Of a DNA stretch of 64,000 nucleotides, positions 25,401-38,256 are shown piece by piece. A program made the position numbers and the translations under genes. Origin of the DNA: Podospora bellae-mahoneyi (Eukaryota > Ascomycota > Sordariomycetes > Sordariales > Podosporaceae); NCBI RefSeq assembly GCF_035222275.1, contig NW_026946359.1, positions 4,650,001 to 4,714,000 of the forward strand. Direction: 5' to 3'. Below the pieces are notes generated by a model. It did not search any database. It was not told the DNA's origin and worked only from the letters and a program-made list of their open reading frames with translations. The first letter of the stretch is position 1; each line of letters begins with the position of its first letter.

Positions 25401-26500
25401 CGTCCCGAGTCAAGGCAGTTTTTGCGGGGATGATGACGATATGCATGCGGAGAAAGCTGGTTTGTGGGGAGGCTTTCTCAAACCAAGGGGATGCCCGTTT
25501 GCCTTTTTGCTGCAACATCCAAGGACGGAACAACAATTGGCGATAGGATCCATGAGGAACTCTTCCCAAAAGGCAACCTCCGGACGATTGGACAATTGCT
25601 GTAAAAGAATGGCGGTAACAAGACATGAAACAAAACCCACGACTATCTGCAATGTACTGCACTGCATCTTACACTCTCTAACCAACGTCTCGGGAACATA
25701 TCCCACTGGAGTGATGAGATGCCTCACCCTGCAGCTTGGGGGAAGGAACAAAAAAAATCTGACAGCCCCTGAAAGATACAACACAATTGTTTGTTGGTTG
25801 TGGTGGTCGGCTTACACAAGGCCCTTGGGTGGCAAATTCTGGTCGGTAAACGCAACAGACAGGTGACAATGAACAGGAGCGACGGCCATACTGCGGTAAA
25901 GAAGCTAGAGTCAGTTCGTGGTACCGGCCATGCAACTGAACGGCGTCGAGCCATCGTCGGCGACTGGTTACTGGTCTGGCAGAAGGAATGACGGCAGCCA
26001 GTTCTCCCCTCTCAAGAAACCCGCCGGCCGGGGGTTTGATGGCCAATGACAACTGAGCCGCGGGTGCTTTCGCTGTGTTGCGTCGTGCCATTGATGGCGT
26101 TTTGCTAGAAAAGGCTCCCATTATCAGGCACGCAACCGCAACGTGCATGAAACTACTGTACGAATATGTATCCGTATGCGAGCTGTGAAGTTGTTAGTCG
26201 AGGGCACGATAAACTAGGATAACAGATGGCTGGAAACTGCTCAACTCGAGTGTGTGCCACGGCTCAAAACGTACGGCCCAACCCCCACTAATTCCCTCTT
26301 TGGTTTGTGGCACAACGCTGAAGTGATATTCGGAAAAGCCATGCGTATATTATCGTTGGCTTGCTTCGTGGGATGAAGTTGACGTACCCCCACAACTGCG
26401 TGTTTTACATGTGTGTCCCAAGACGGCTTGAAGATCCTGAAAACCGTCGACTCTTTGTCAACATCAATAAAAGAAATGGTGTCGAGCAATTCCTTCCGCC
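22467..26500. other. Intergenic, mostly featureless
   Basis: No gene family recognised on either strand. At 23.56 kb a TATAAGG box is followed, about 160 bp downstream, by ATG at 23726 and 48 codons ending at 23869, including MSNYRQPYTPYLPTVQHT. It is listed separately as a weak candidate. The rest consists of chance open frames. Confidence 0.5.
23726..23869 (+). CDS. Possible small Pro/His-rich ORF
   Basis: ATG at 23726 opens 47 codons (MSNYRQPYTPYLPTV and a tail rich in His, Arg and Lys) to TGA at 23867-23869. A TATA-like box (TTTATAAGG) lies near 23.56 kb with a CT/CA-rich leader between, as in fungal promoters. A possible GTACAC donor lies just beyond the stop, so a spliced form cannot be excluded. 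No family is recognised; this may be the leader of an unseen transcript. Confidence 0.2.
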   Translation: MSNYRQPYTPYLPTVQHTNTINPPHPSPSPPSGTARHRHRKTPDKLR

Positions 26501-29500
26501 ACGTCAATAGTCGTGCTTCGAGACCATAGAAAAACAAACAAAATCTTCGCCGCGTATGCACTCCGTGTTTGACGCTATCACCAAGCACACTCGCCACCTG
26601 CTGCCCAGGCTCTGCTAGAGTCCTCTTTCTGTCAAAGCTGTCAACACGCTTGGCCTGCAGAGTCTTATCTCAGGACCCCCAAATCCCGCTTATCATATCA
26701 CGAGAAGCTGCTGTGTTTTTTCATCAACAGAAGGATCCGCAAGTTCTGCCGATAGCGTCTTCTTCTGGCCAGCATTGCTGTCCACACGTTCCAAATCGTG
26801 GGGTTGCCGAGGTCGTCTGGCGCACCCGGCGCCCGGCCAGTCCTCACGCTAACGCTGGCCATGTCCCAAGAGGCAAAGACCGGGCTGCTTGGCAAGCCAG
26901 CGAGACATCGCGTCGGAGAAACTGATATTCATAGCTGCTTTACGTAAATCTGCTGCTGATCTGTGATGCGAAAAGACAGACGATCTTCGATGCCAATTGC
27001 TGTCGGCAGCACCCTGATGGGCTGCTGGCTGCTTGGTGTGGGTGTCTGATGTACCTACCGAGCATCATATGTCGCAGCTTCAGGTGGTACGAGAAGCCAG
27101 TGGATTCCCGCATGTGCCTCTTTCCGTCTGACTTGACAGTTGATGGATGAATGATGGAGAGAGTCACCGCCTGCCTGCTGGCGTCCTGGGCGGTCTGGTT
27201 TATCGGTAACTTCCAAGAGTCCAAAAAGGTCAAGCTGCTGAAGAAAAGAGGTCCGTCCGTTGCTCCGTCGTGCGGGGACGCTGGGACCCTGAAACCTTCG
27301 AGAAGACCCATTGACATGGGACGCGGGGGCAGCCCATTGGTCGAACCTAAAGCCCGTTCCTGCATGAATGGGGTCTCTGGCGCGGTGGATCGCCGCCGGC
27401 CAAACACTTGCTCTGCTGTTCATTCCAAAATCCATCGTGGTATCGCGCCATCGACAACTAAGAAAGATTGGCATTTTCTGGACATCAACACACAGAAATC
27501 ATTGCCCACAGCTGTGCTAGCCAGCAGCTCGGTGTTATTCTGGAGGAATGGATGATTAGTTCGAACACCAAATCTTGAATTGCTCAGGATTCGAGACCGC
27601 TTCTACCGTGTCATCCGTCTGTGACTCGGTGCTGTTTTGCTGAAGTCTTGTCTGGTATCCAGTGTGCCGAAACTGCACTGTGGCATCCGTCTAACCTCCG
27701 TTCGGCGTAGGTAGGAACCAGACCATCGGTGAAGCACTAAGGGTGACAAAAGATACCCAAGGCTGGGGGTCGGAAGATTCTGTGCTTCGAAATGGCGGTG
27801 GGAGACTTCTCTACCGTACCCGAGAATGGCCAATCCCACCTCGCAATAAGCACAAGCAAAGCATTTTCTGCCCTTTAATCCATCCGCAAATCCGGGGCAG
27901 GACACCGAGGCGGCATGAGCGCCATTTTGGGGTCCGTAGCCCGTTGTTATCAGAATCTCTGGGAGGTACGGCCCCAACCCGCGGCCCGTCAACAACGGTC
28001 CGTACCAGATTTCCAGAGAAGAATCCAAGCCTTTTCTACCCTGGAACCGAATCGTCTCGAAGCCCGGGACATCCGCTCGTGGCGAACCAGGCATACGAAA
28101 GCAACAACATGCGGTATTTTGTCCAGGTAGATCCTTTGACATGCGTTATATGTAGGGCGCACTTTACTTTGGTGCCTGATGTCATGCTCGCCGAGCTCTT
28201 GTTTCGAGACGCATGTACGTGCCAAGGACACATGGCAGATCTGAGGAACAAAACGAATGAAGTTTGGCGTCGTAGTCCCGTTAGAGCAACCTCGCTGGTA
28301 AGCTCCATAGTGCATTGCTGGACGACGCCACTAGCAGATCCCTCGACGTTACGAAGAAGACGGTGAAGGTCAATCTCTGGTTGGGGCCCGCCCGGATCTG
28401 GTTCCGTTCTTTGAATCCATTGCGTTACACACACCGACTGGGTAACATTTTCCATGGGCCTATTCCAGACGCAATCGCCAGACAGCAGCTCTCGATACAC
28501 GATATTGCAACATTCTGGCTGCTGTTTGGGGAAGCAGAACCCGGGCGGAGGAATTTCCAGAGCTTCGGTGCTGTGTATCAGCTCGTCCCAGCTCCATGGT
28601 GGCGAAGAGATAGTGCTGTGCCAAGGAAGACCAGATAGCTCACAGCTCCGATTCGGCCCTGTCAAGGTTTCAAAAGCAGGACCAGGATGGGGAAAAGCCC
28701 TCAGGAACCGTCCCGGATCAGGATGCCGTTTGTGTCCGAGGCCTGCAGGTCCACCAACGCCTAACAGTTCCAAGTGGGGAGGGAGGGGTTCGTTGCTGTT
28801 CTGGCGGTATCACAAGGGACCCTTGGAGCTCATGATTGGGAAATGGTCCAAACTGTTCACGGTATGGTACGATGGACGATGGGTGGATGGTGATGCTTCC
28901 AGACGGAACGGCCATCTTGTCGTGAAAAGGCCACCGCAACGAAGAAAGCAACGCAGACTTGATGGCGGCAGCAGTCTGTTGCTGCACCCAAGACAGAAGG
29001 ATGCGACGGAGGCTGATAGAGATTTTCCCCAGACACAATTCGTTTGGCTGAAATGGTGAAAAAGCATTCGTACCTGCATGTTGCAGCTCGTGGCTGCAGT
29101 AGCTTCGTCGTGCTCTGCAAGGCACAGCTGCCGGAAAAAGGCCAAAGTACCTCTGGGCTGCCTGGTACATGCGGTCAGTTTTGCCACTGGGACTGGGGGA
29201 ACAGCCGTGCTGCCGTGATAGCTTCTCGTCCTTCTACCATCGTCTGATGTATCTGATGGATAGTGGGGTGCAAGTGGAAACGGTAGAAGGCATCATCACC
29301 TCGTCTGTATTGAATCCACCGTGACGGAGCGGGTTTGGAGACATCATGTACGTAGGTACCGGTACCTGGGTGTGATGAACAGACAGGATCGAGTCGAATA
29401 CGGAAATGCTTGTCGTACAACACGCAGCTTTCGTGTTATGCTGGACGCGCGGTCGTGTTGTTCTCATTGTCTGAAGCTGAGGGCAAGCTCTGCCGATGAT

Positions 29501-32500
29501 GATGATGCTGCTGATGATGCTCGGAGAGATAGGCTTGATTTGATAGTCCAGGCATTAGTCGTTTCCAGAAGGCAGAAATGATAAATGATATGTCGGAAAC
29601 AAGTTGATTGCAACTGCAACGCTGGATAGTGCTGTCTCGACGTTTCGGGAACACGACGATGTGACTGCAAAGCTGTATGAAACAGCTCTCTCCCCGCTCA
29701 GCATTTGCCTCGACCTATGGGGGAGGACATGTTTTTTCTCAACCGCTGGACGCGTTGTTGTGGATGGCGGCGGACTGGAAGAGAATAGCCAGAAAGATGG
29801 CCATGATCGTCCAAAGAAGCAATGAGACAAAAGCTGGATGGCCTCGAATCCATCAATTCAGACAGGACCGTGAGGACCAGCTGGTGATGATTGCCCTAGG
29901 GTTGATGCAGGCTGCCGAAGCTGGGCAACACGTGAATAGGATTGTATGTATCTGGACAGCCAGACAGTGTCAAAAATAGCGACAGATTCATGCAACGCCC
30001 TCTCAAAACCAAGCGAGAAAAGCAAAGGACACGCAGCGTAGCATGCCACCTGACCGCTCCGATCCGTCCAATCCATGACAGGTAACACGCACAAATTATG
30101 TATCAGTTTTCAGCCCAGCAACTCCAGCTGCTGTCTATACGAAGTTGAGGAGGAGCAAAAAAAAGATTGAGAGGTGATACCTACCAATGGTAGAATCTGA
30201 TGGGAGAGAGAGTACGGAGAATGGGAAGTGATAGGTGGTGTAGAGGGACGAAAAAGGCATCATAGGCAGGATGGTAAAGTGGTTGCATGGCGGGGCAGTC
30301 AAATGCGTGTCTGCTATTGGCTCTTGGGCCCACCTCTCTTCCGAGTGGCCTCCCGCACTCTACACTGTCCTCCCATCCCACCTCATCACTTTTTACCCCG
30401 CGGTAGAGAACCTGAAGGCGACTCTTTCTCACGATCGACGGCCGACTCGCAGCCTCTCGGGTGTTTCATGTTTCTCCTGCACAGCGACTGAGCCATCAGG
30501 CTCACCATTCCCCTCACTCGGTCGGTGGTCCGCGCGGGACCTAAGACCTGCAGCATCACCTTGGTACCGCACGACACGGACACCCGGCGCAGGTCAACGC
30601 GATCGGGACAGTCTTCGATTCGCCCGCCTGGAGAGGATGAGGATGCTATGGCCGCCTTCCAACTGCATGATTTCGAGTGTAGTCCATCGCAGTTTGTCCG
30701 TTGTTGGTCTTCCCACGCCGCAGACTATGATGATAATTCGAGAGAGGGACACCGAATTGTCATCATCAACCACCCACCCCGCTTCTATTTTTCAAAAGTG
30801 AGCAGACGGGAAAGCAATATCGCCCTGGTGACGCTCGATGATGTGGGAATCTAAACCGGGATGCATCGACAGATAAATAAAGACCAACATACGTCCAACA
30901 TCTGGTTTTTTTGGTTGGCAGAGTTTGACAAAAAAGGAAACGCATGAATTCAACCGACGGCCTGTCCCGGACTGCCAGCTTTAATGCCCCTCGATCGTCA
31001 GCTGACGGAGCAAGAAGGTAAGGTGATGGGCAGTCTTGCCGTCATTCGCCTTCATCCGCCTGCCATGGCGGTTATTCGAGTGTCCTGTTGCGTATCGTCG
31101 TCGAGGGCATTCACATCGTCACGTCGTCACCTGGACTCTGGATCTGATCTGAATAGTTGTTGCCAACCAGCGGCGGCACGACGCCTTTCCTTGGTGGTCA
31201 CCCTCCAAGTTCAGGTTGCCTCTCGGGGTGTTCGTGCCTTGCATATTCACACACCTGCGGTCCCTACTGGTCGGGGAGCAGAGGGACGAGATGTGACCTG
31301 ACACAATGCAGCGAATAGCTGTGCCGGGATTGCCGTCGGACACCGCGCTTGCCCACCGCGCCTCGGCCAGAGACTTTTTTGTGCACAGTTTCTGTGGGCG
31401 ACATTGTTGGCCCTTCAGCCTATCACGACTGCAGAGACGGTCTCGCGGACGGCTTCGACAAATGTACATGCATGTGCTCGTCCCCCTCGTTGGTCAAAAG
31501 CGTGTGTGTCTCTCTGCCTCGAACCCGCGAGCGAGGAACAACTTACCCAGTGGTGTGTACAACGCCCAAGCGTCGCTCTGAATCCCGAATGCCATTTCTT
31601 CTGCTGTTCAGTTTCCCCACCCATCATTACATGAAGGCCTCGCTTTCGGCCAGCTAGCGGATGCCACTGACAGAAAAGAGACACCGTCCTCCGTCCAGCC
31701 CTCAGTCTCTGCGGGACCCAGCCGGCCTCGGCAGCTTAGGGGAATGACAACTGATGACAAGCCTGGAGCTGGCTTACTTGACAGCTCAACTCCACCGTAG
31801 CGGCGAACAGTGCGTTGGACCATCTATCTCTAGTAGAGAGAACAGCACAGCTCATCAGCTACCTTGTTACAGACCTACCAGCGGAGCTACACTAGCAGAG
31901 GCCGCTTTTCCCCCTCACGTCTTTCTCTCTGTGGTGCTGCTCAGTGCTGCTGCATGCTGCATACGCAGGCACCGCAGCTTAGTGCCTCTACCAGCAGAGG
32001 GGATGATTGGTCGGGGGAGAGGAGGGTGGCCGCCCAGAGAGTACCATGCTCGCAGCGGTACATCCGTCGTGCTGGCAGACTAATCCGCATTTAGCACATT
32101 TATGACTGCGCCTGGTGAGTGGGGGGTGATGGCGCCCATTCGTCGAAGCCGGCCACCCACCATCTGATGTTGCCATCCACCCACATGCCCCAGAACACCA
32201 TTAACAGACAGGGGCCCTTGTCACTTGGTCCCTCCCGGCCCTTGTCAATCCAAGACCCAAGCGAACCCGCGCATGGTGGACATGGTGGGCTGGTGCGGAT
32301 TGGAGCGACCAGGATTAGGTGCCAGTCGAGGATTAGGTGCCAGTCGAGAGAGGGTCGAGAGAGCCCACACAGTCTATCGCCTGCCTGTCTGGCACCTCGC
32401 TGGCCGTTGATCGCTTTAGAGTGGGTTAGGCCCATCCGTACATATCCTCCATGGGCTTCCCACCCTGACGCTCTCTTCTCTCCACAATCGGCAAATCGGT

Positions 32501-33026
32501 CGACCTGGACGCGTGATTGCCTCGCTCTCTCTCTTTCTTGTTCATTTACATATTGGTTCTTGTTTCTTTTAGGACTCGACACTTTTGGAACATCTTGTTC
32601 CTTATTACCCTCTTTCAGCCCCCTCAGGCACATACACCAACTCGTCCTCTCTCGTCTACCTCCTCCGTCCACCTCAACCTCCTCCATCTTCACCAACCTC
32701 GCCCTCAGCTGTGGACGATAAGACGAGTTCATGTACAACAGCAACAAATATCGAGACCTTTGAACCCGGCTGGTTGTTGATCATCATCATCACAACTGCC
32801 AGACATTCATTACCAAAAGAACCAACCATCACCATCTTTAGGCCACAGCCCAACAGCAAGCAATACTCGCTCCATCCAACAGCAACCTGTACAATAAGCC
32901 GATATATACTTAATACCTAAACCACAGCAACCGAACAACGAAGAACAACAACAACAACAACAACAAGTCCAGGTGTCTTGACTGGTGGGTAACCGCAACG
33001 ATCTCTAGAGTGGAACCTGGACGCTG
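26501..33026. other. Long upstream region of seb1, no convincing gene
   Basis: 6.5 kb of non-AT-rich DNA in which several 200-245-codon open frames overlap on both strands (27.7-29.1 kb), none with a family signal. The last 500 bp (32.5-33.0 kb) are CT- and CAA-rich, as in a long fungal 5' leader. A perfect 18-bp tandem duplication lies at 32311-32346. The region probably holds the seb1 promoter and perhaps non-coding transcripts. Confidence 0.5.
32311..32346. repeat. Perfect 18-bp tandem duplication
   Basis: AGGATTAGGTGCCAGTCG occurs twice head to tail, about 0.7 kb upstream of the seb1 ATG. Confidence 0.9.
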
Positions 33027-35047
33027 ATGGACTGGAATAGCAACCGCAACAACAGCAACAGTAACTGCCATAATTCGCCCAACATGTCTACAGCACCATC
33101 CTACTTCTTCTACCGGCCTGGTCCCAGTGTCGAGAGCAGACCAAACCACTTTCTCCAGCAGCCTTTCCACTCAGCTTTCCAACAACAGCAGATGATGATG
33201 AACCTTCCCGTGGTGGCTCCTCTTCCCTCGACGCCTGTCTACTCGCGGCCAACATCATCCTGCTCGTCGCAGCAAGGGCCGCTGCTCTCACACACATTCA
33301 ACGGCACCACCATCTCACCTGCCGTGCTCACACCGGCGGCTTCCCCACAGCCCATCAACTACAAGTCACTGCTTGCGCTCGACACGGGACTCAACGAGTT
33401 CGATGGACTCCGGTCCCCGTCGACTCCTGCGCTCTCGTGCTCCAGCAGCACTGTCAGCAGCCCCGGCAGCACCTATGAGATGCTCGCCACGCCGCTCAAC
33501 CCCATGCTCTCTGGCCTTGACGGTTTTGAGACCAAGGGCAAGAGGGAAGAGGAGGGGCTCGAATGCTTCCCTGACCTGGAGCCATGGTCCTCCAGCTGCT
33601 CCTCACCTCAGCTCGTGCCTGGTTAGTGATTTTTTATGATTTTTTTTTGGATTTTATTTATGAATGTAAATGCAGTGAGTCAGGGTGGATGGAGTGAACT
33701 GAATGAACGGGCGGGCCAAGTGGCCCCTGCTTTTGAGATTTTGGGCGGTTGCGCGGTTGAGCTTAGCGGGGTTCTCAGCTGGGCTGCTTTTTTTCTAGGT
33801 ACTGGAGCTGACCAAAACTCTGCCTGTCCACAGTGTACCTTTCATCCCGCGCACAGGCTCCCCAGACTGCCACTGCCACGCTCAACAGACAAGCCAGCAA
33901 CGACCTCCTTTCTCCTGCATCGGGCCCGTCAATTTCTCCATCACCCTCCCCTTACGCGCGCTCAGTGTCTTCCGACGACAGCTTCTGCGATCCGCGCAAT
34001 CTGACTGTCGGCTCTGTCAATTCCACTCTTGCTCCAGAATTTGCGGCTCTCCCCGCTTTTTGCCTGGGTGAGGAAGAGGATCAAAAATTTGTGCTCAGGG
34101 CCGATTCGTTTGCCAGCTCCCACAACGCGTCCACCATCTTCACCAGCCAGGACCTGCACCGCACCCTTCCCTCCAGCTTCACTACTGGTGACCTGTCAGA
34201 CTTTGACTCTGACGACGAGTTCCAAGGCCTTGCCATCTTGAGCGGGCCCCTCGTGTCCCAGGCCAGCAGCCGGTCGCGTTCCTGCAGCGAGACCAGCTTC
34301 AAGTGCGAGGAAGACTTTGAGGACAGCGACTCCTTTGCTGCCAGCTACCTGCCCAGCCCACCAAGCTCGTGCGAGGACGCCGACGAGCATCAACCCAAGA
34401 GGCAAAAGAAGTCTGCCGACAGCTGCAGCAGCAAGCCCGCCATGAACGTCGCTGCTGAGGCCGAGGCCCAATCAGGGGCTGCTCAAGACCAGTCCCAGAC
34501 CCCGGCCAACCAGGACAACACCACCAGCGAGGCCCAAAACAACAACTCGGGTGCCAACTCCGCTTCTCCCGATACCGCTGACACCCCCTCCGGCACCCCC
34601 GCTGCTCCCACCAATCGCCGTGGTCGCAAGCAGTCCTTGACCGAGGATCCCTCCAAGACCTTCGTCTGCGAGCAGTGCAACCGCCGGTTCCGCCGCCAGG
34701 AACACCTCAAGCGTCACTACCGTTCTCTCCACACCGAGGACAAGCCCTTCGAGTGCCACGAGTGCGGCAAGAAGTTCTCTCGCTCTGACAACCTTTCCCA
34801 GCATGCCCGCACCCACGGAGCCGGCGCCATCTCTCTCGACCTTCTCGATGGCTCCGACATGGCTGTCGCCGCCGCCGCCGGTCACCTAGGTCAAGGGTAT
34901 CCACACCCTCACGGCATTTCTCTTGCTCCCGACTATCACACGCTCGGCCATGTGTTGTTCCAAATTAGTGCTGAGATCCCAGGCAGCGAGTCGTCGTCGG
35001 ATGAGAGCACCGAGTCCAGCAGGAAGAAGCGCAAGAGGTCAGAGTAA
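33027..35047 (+). CDS. seb1: SEB-1/Msn2-Msn4-type C2H2 stress-response factor
   Basis: Transcription factor of the Msn2/4 family (SEB-1 in Neurospora and Trichoderma, MsnA in Aspergillus), which binds the stress element AGGGG. Exon 1 is 33027-33621, the intron is 33622-33833 (212 bp), and exon 2 is 33834-35047, giving 602 aa. Two C2H2 fingers at about residues 474-526 read [17 protein letters not shown] and [17 protein letters not shown], followed by THGAGAI; this matches the SEB-1 fingers closely. The N-terminus is Asn/Ser/Gln-rich (QQQQMMMN), consistent with activation and nuclear-export regions. An acidic patch ([12 protein letters not shown]) and a basic tail (SRKKRKRSE, possible NLS) are visible. 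Met 20 (MSTAPSYFF) is an alternative start. A long intergenic region upstream and a long 3' region fit a heavily regulated gene. Confidence 0.9.
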
Positions 35048-35753
35048 TGGAACGCAAAACTTACTCGATCAACCTTTTATCTATTCAATTCTCTGCACAC
35101 TCTTCACAATGTCGGTGGTTCTCGCATTAGAACGTACCGTCGCCATTGATGCCCGGATATGACTGCCACGACGCGTTGTTTCATCGGGCCTGGGTCAACA
35201 CATCAACATTTACATATATACACTGGGGGGTTTGCTCTTTTTCATCAAGACAAAGCGAGGCGGTGGGACACCATTTGGGATTCTTTTTTATGGCGCAGAC
35301 GTTTTTTCGCCTTTTGGCAGGAACTCAGCAGGCAAAAACGATGGGTTGGTGTTTTTTTGTTATTTTATATCTTTTTTAGTCTTCATGTGTGTGACAATTG
35401 TTTTTTTGTATCAATGTCCACAAACACTTCATGTACCACCACCAACTCCTGTCACCCAAACCAGCATCACCACGTCCCATGGCTTCTTCTGTGAAGTCAT
35501 GGGAGCAGGACGGCAATCACGATCATAACAAAGGCGCGCTTTTTCATTGGGGATGGAGGGAAACGCGACCAAAAGCTCGAGGAGCCAAAAAGATGACAGT
35601 GAAGAAGGGAGAAGAAATATGACGATCTGATTGTACGAACTGGAGAAGAAGAGAACATACACACGATTTACATTGGGAAAGGAGGATCCGATTTTCACCA
35701 CAACCTCATTTGACGTGGTCGATATCATCAAAGCATACTCTCTTGTCACTCTT

Positions 35754-35756
<3 letters not shown>

Positions 35757-35818
<62 letters not shown>
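35757..35818. repeat. (CT)n microsatellite
   Basis: About 30 uninterrupted CT dinucleotides, roughly 0.7 kb downstream of seb1. Confidence 0.97.
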
Positions 35819-35821
<3 letters not shown>

Positions 35822-37035
35822 GGAGTGAGATAGGTTCAACCAGCATGGTTTCGGGATAATAATTTTATTACATTTTTTTGATCACTTTTTTTTCGTTTCT
35901 GTCTTGCGGGAAGGAAAACCAAATGTTTTGTGCGTTTGGCGGATATCCCACTTGTCTCTGTTCTTTTACTTCTTTGACATGCATGTGTGTGTGTTTGATG
36001 ATTTTGATATGAAGGTTGTGTTTTTGGCTGTATTATTGTTTCGTTTGTGTGTTTTTATGTCTTTCACTTCTTGACTTTTCGTTTTTGCTCTTTCTGTCTT
36101 TTGTGCGCTACGCTAAAAGGAAAATTGGCTTTTGGTCGTTTTTGTTTTGCTATTATCTTGCCAGTCATGATCTTCAAGCCAAGGAAAGCTTTTTTTCCTT
36201 TTACGGGGTGGGCACAGACAGACGTTTTGGAGCACCGTCACATCTTTTGAGCTAGCCTTTGGTGTTTTTTTTTGTTTTTTTTTCATGATGGATGGATGGA
36301 ATGAGATTATTGTCCGACTGGGAACCATGTACAATATTTTGCCTTTTTTGCTAGGACGCCAGTAGATCAGCAGCGATGAAATTTGAACACGAGAGAGAGA
36401 GAGGATGTTTGTTTCACTACAGCAGAGAAGAAGAAATCATGTGAATGGAAGTGTGTGAATCAGGATGGTTAAGCGCCGGAGCCGGCGAGCAATAGAGAGA
36501 GAATAGATTGATCGATCGACGTGTTCTGGGCTGCAGAAAAGAACCTGAGACACTGGATCTTTCTTTCTTTCTTTGCTTCTTTTTGGTGTTGTAAACCCAT
36601 CACACACCACACTGGAAAATGAAGATCGCGGTAGCGGGTTATTTCCCCCGGTGACGGACTCTGTTAGTTCCCACGTTCTCCATTCTTGTGGTGGACTTCT
36701 CTCAGAGGTTTGCTTTTTTCCAGTTGGAATTATTGGCGGTATCCTCCGAATGGATCGCGGCGGTGAAGGGAAAACTGAACATGGTGTTGGGAATGAGTGG
36801 GCACTCACAGTGGGAGCTGGAGATAACTACCGCCGTTGCCGAAAACGAGAAGGGCCAAAAAAATGGGAACGGAACGTGCCATTGCCCAGGGTGGTGGTGG
36901 ATCTGGGTCATCTTCTGGAACTTCTTTGCCGGGGGACGATGTCGGCATCTGATTTGGATCCTTGGGGGTTTGTTTACTATCGTGGGAAAGATGACCGGGT
37001 GGATTGTTTGGTGTGGACGGTGAAGAGCAACGGGG

Positions 37036-37078
37036 GGATGGATGGATGGATGGATGGATGGATGGATGGATGGATGTT
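37036..37078. repeat. (GGAT)n microsatellite
   Basis: About ten GGAT units. A shorter GGAT run lies at 36.29 kb. Confidence 0.95.
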
Positions 37079-38256
37079 CGAGGCGAGATTATCTTGTGAG
37101 GGATTCACACCTGCCGGATGTGGTCGTTTCCACTACATATCTCAACTTTGGCACTTTGGCAATATCTTAACGTTCATTCACCTGGCTCTGCTGGGACATG
37201 GTCGTCTCCAAAGGAGAAAAAAAAGGATGCAGCGGGACCACCCAACGACCCGGGACCGGGAATTGAATATTGTGGCATTGTGCTTTTTTGGAATTGGGTG
37301 TTCCCACCGACACCGAAATTATCTGGAGGGTCCCTCCCTCACCTTGAACGGCTCCACCTCCCGAATGGCCGGGCGAGCCCTCCCCCGTAACGCGGAAGCC
37401 AGGAACAGCTCGGCGGGCGGCGTGGATCCCCGAATGGGACAAGATGGGGGAAAGACCCCAGAATCGGACGACAAAGTCGGTGCCGGTGATGGCGGTGGTT
37501 CGAGGGTTCATCAAAGCGACGGTGAAGGAGAAGATCCCCGAAGATTCCATCAGCCATGTGCCGGTGACGGAGCTAGCAGAAAAGAATGACTCGCTAAGGC
37601 GATGTGATGAGATTGAGGTGAGTGATTGTGCCAATATTGACAGCGACACCGACAGCACGGTTGTGGGAGGAGCACTAACTAGGTTTGAGGGCTTCACCTG
37701 CAGTTGCAAAGGTAGGTGAGGGAACTGAGGGCGGACGTGAGACCTTTTTTTGCATATAACCGTACTTTACATAATTGTATCTTACACAAACATTTCATCA
37801 CCGCACAAAACCCCACCACATCGCTGATCTGTTTGGAGCCAGAGCTTCATCGAGCTTCAGCTCGAGCTCTGGGAGCTCTGACCCTCCCTTCATCAACATG
37901 ATGGAGCCATATTCAGGCACCCGCTCCAAAAACTCCAGCATTAACCTTGCCAAATCATAATTTCCGTCGTACTGCTATTTTTATGCCAAAATCCGTGTCC
38001 GGAGGAAATTTCACAAGTTTATTCCCCCAAAATAGTGGGGATGGTGGATCACGTCTGTGTTGTCTCGGTCCACGATAGTAGTCTGAAGATCCACACTCCA
38101 AGTCTCGACCGACACTTTGGCTTTTGTTGCTGGAGCCCGATTCATCTCGTCACTCTCACGATAGTAGAAGAAGGTCCACTCCATCGCGATAGCCCCAAGA
38201 AGAAAACAAGATAACCCGATAACCTGATAACAAGCCCGCCCTATCATTTCCCCAAT

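Larger units (their letters stand above)
35048..38256. other. seb1 3' region and intergenic
   Basis: T-rich DNA follows seb1 and is probably a long 3' UTR. It includes a CT microsatellite at 35757-35818 and a GGAT array near 37.04-37.08 kb. The 543-base minus-strand open frame at 37167-37709 has no recognised family. Confidence 0.6.

Noticed and set aside
28036-28773. 245-codon minus-strand open frame
   Set aside because: It does not begin with ATG, shows no recognised motif, and overlaps other long frames on both strands.
29355-29366. Palindrome GGTACCGGTACC
   Set aside because: A single 12-bp palindrome with no positional context; expected occasionally by chance.
30980-32220. AGGGG/CCCCT stress-element motifs upstream of seb1
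   Set aside because: About five were seen in roughly 2 kb, close to the chance expectation for a 5-bp motif on both strands; no evidence of autoregulation.
36573-37589. 338-codon plus-strand open frame
   Set aside because: It does not start with ATG, contains the GGAT microsatellite (GWMD repeats), and has no family signal.
38011-38247. Minus-strand 78-aa open frame with a hydrophobic start
   Set aside because: Its ATG is 9 bp from the DPH6 ATG in the opposite direction, leaving no room for a promoter or leader.
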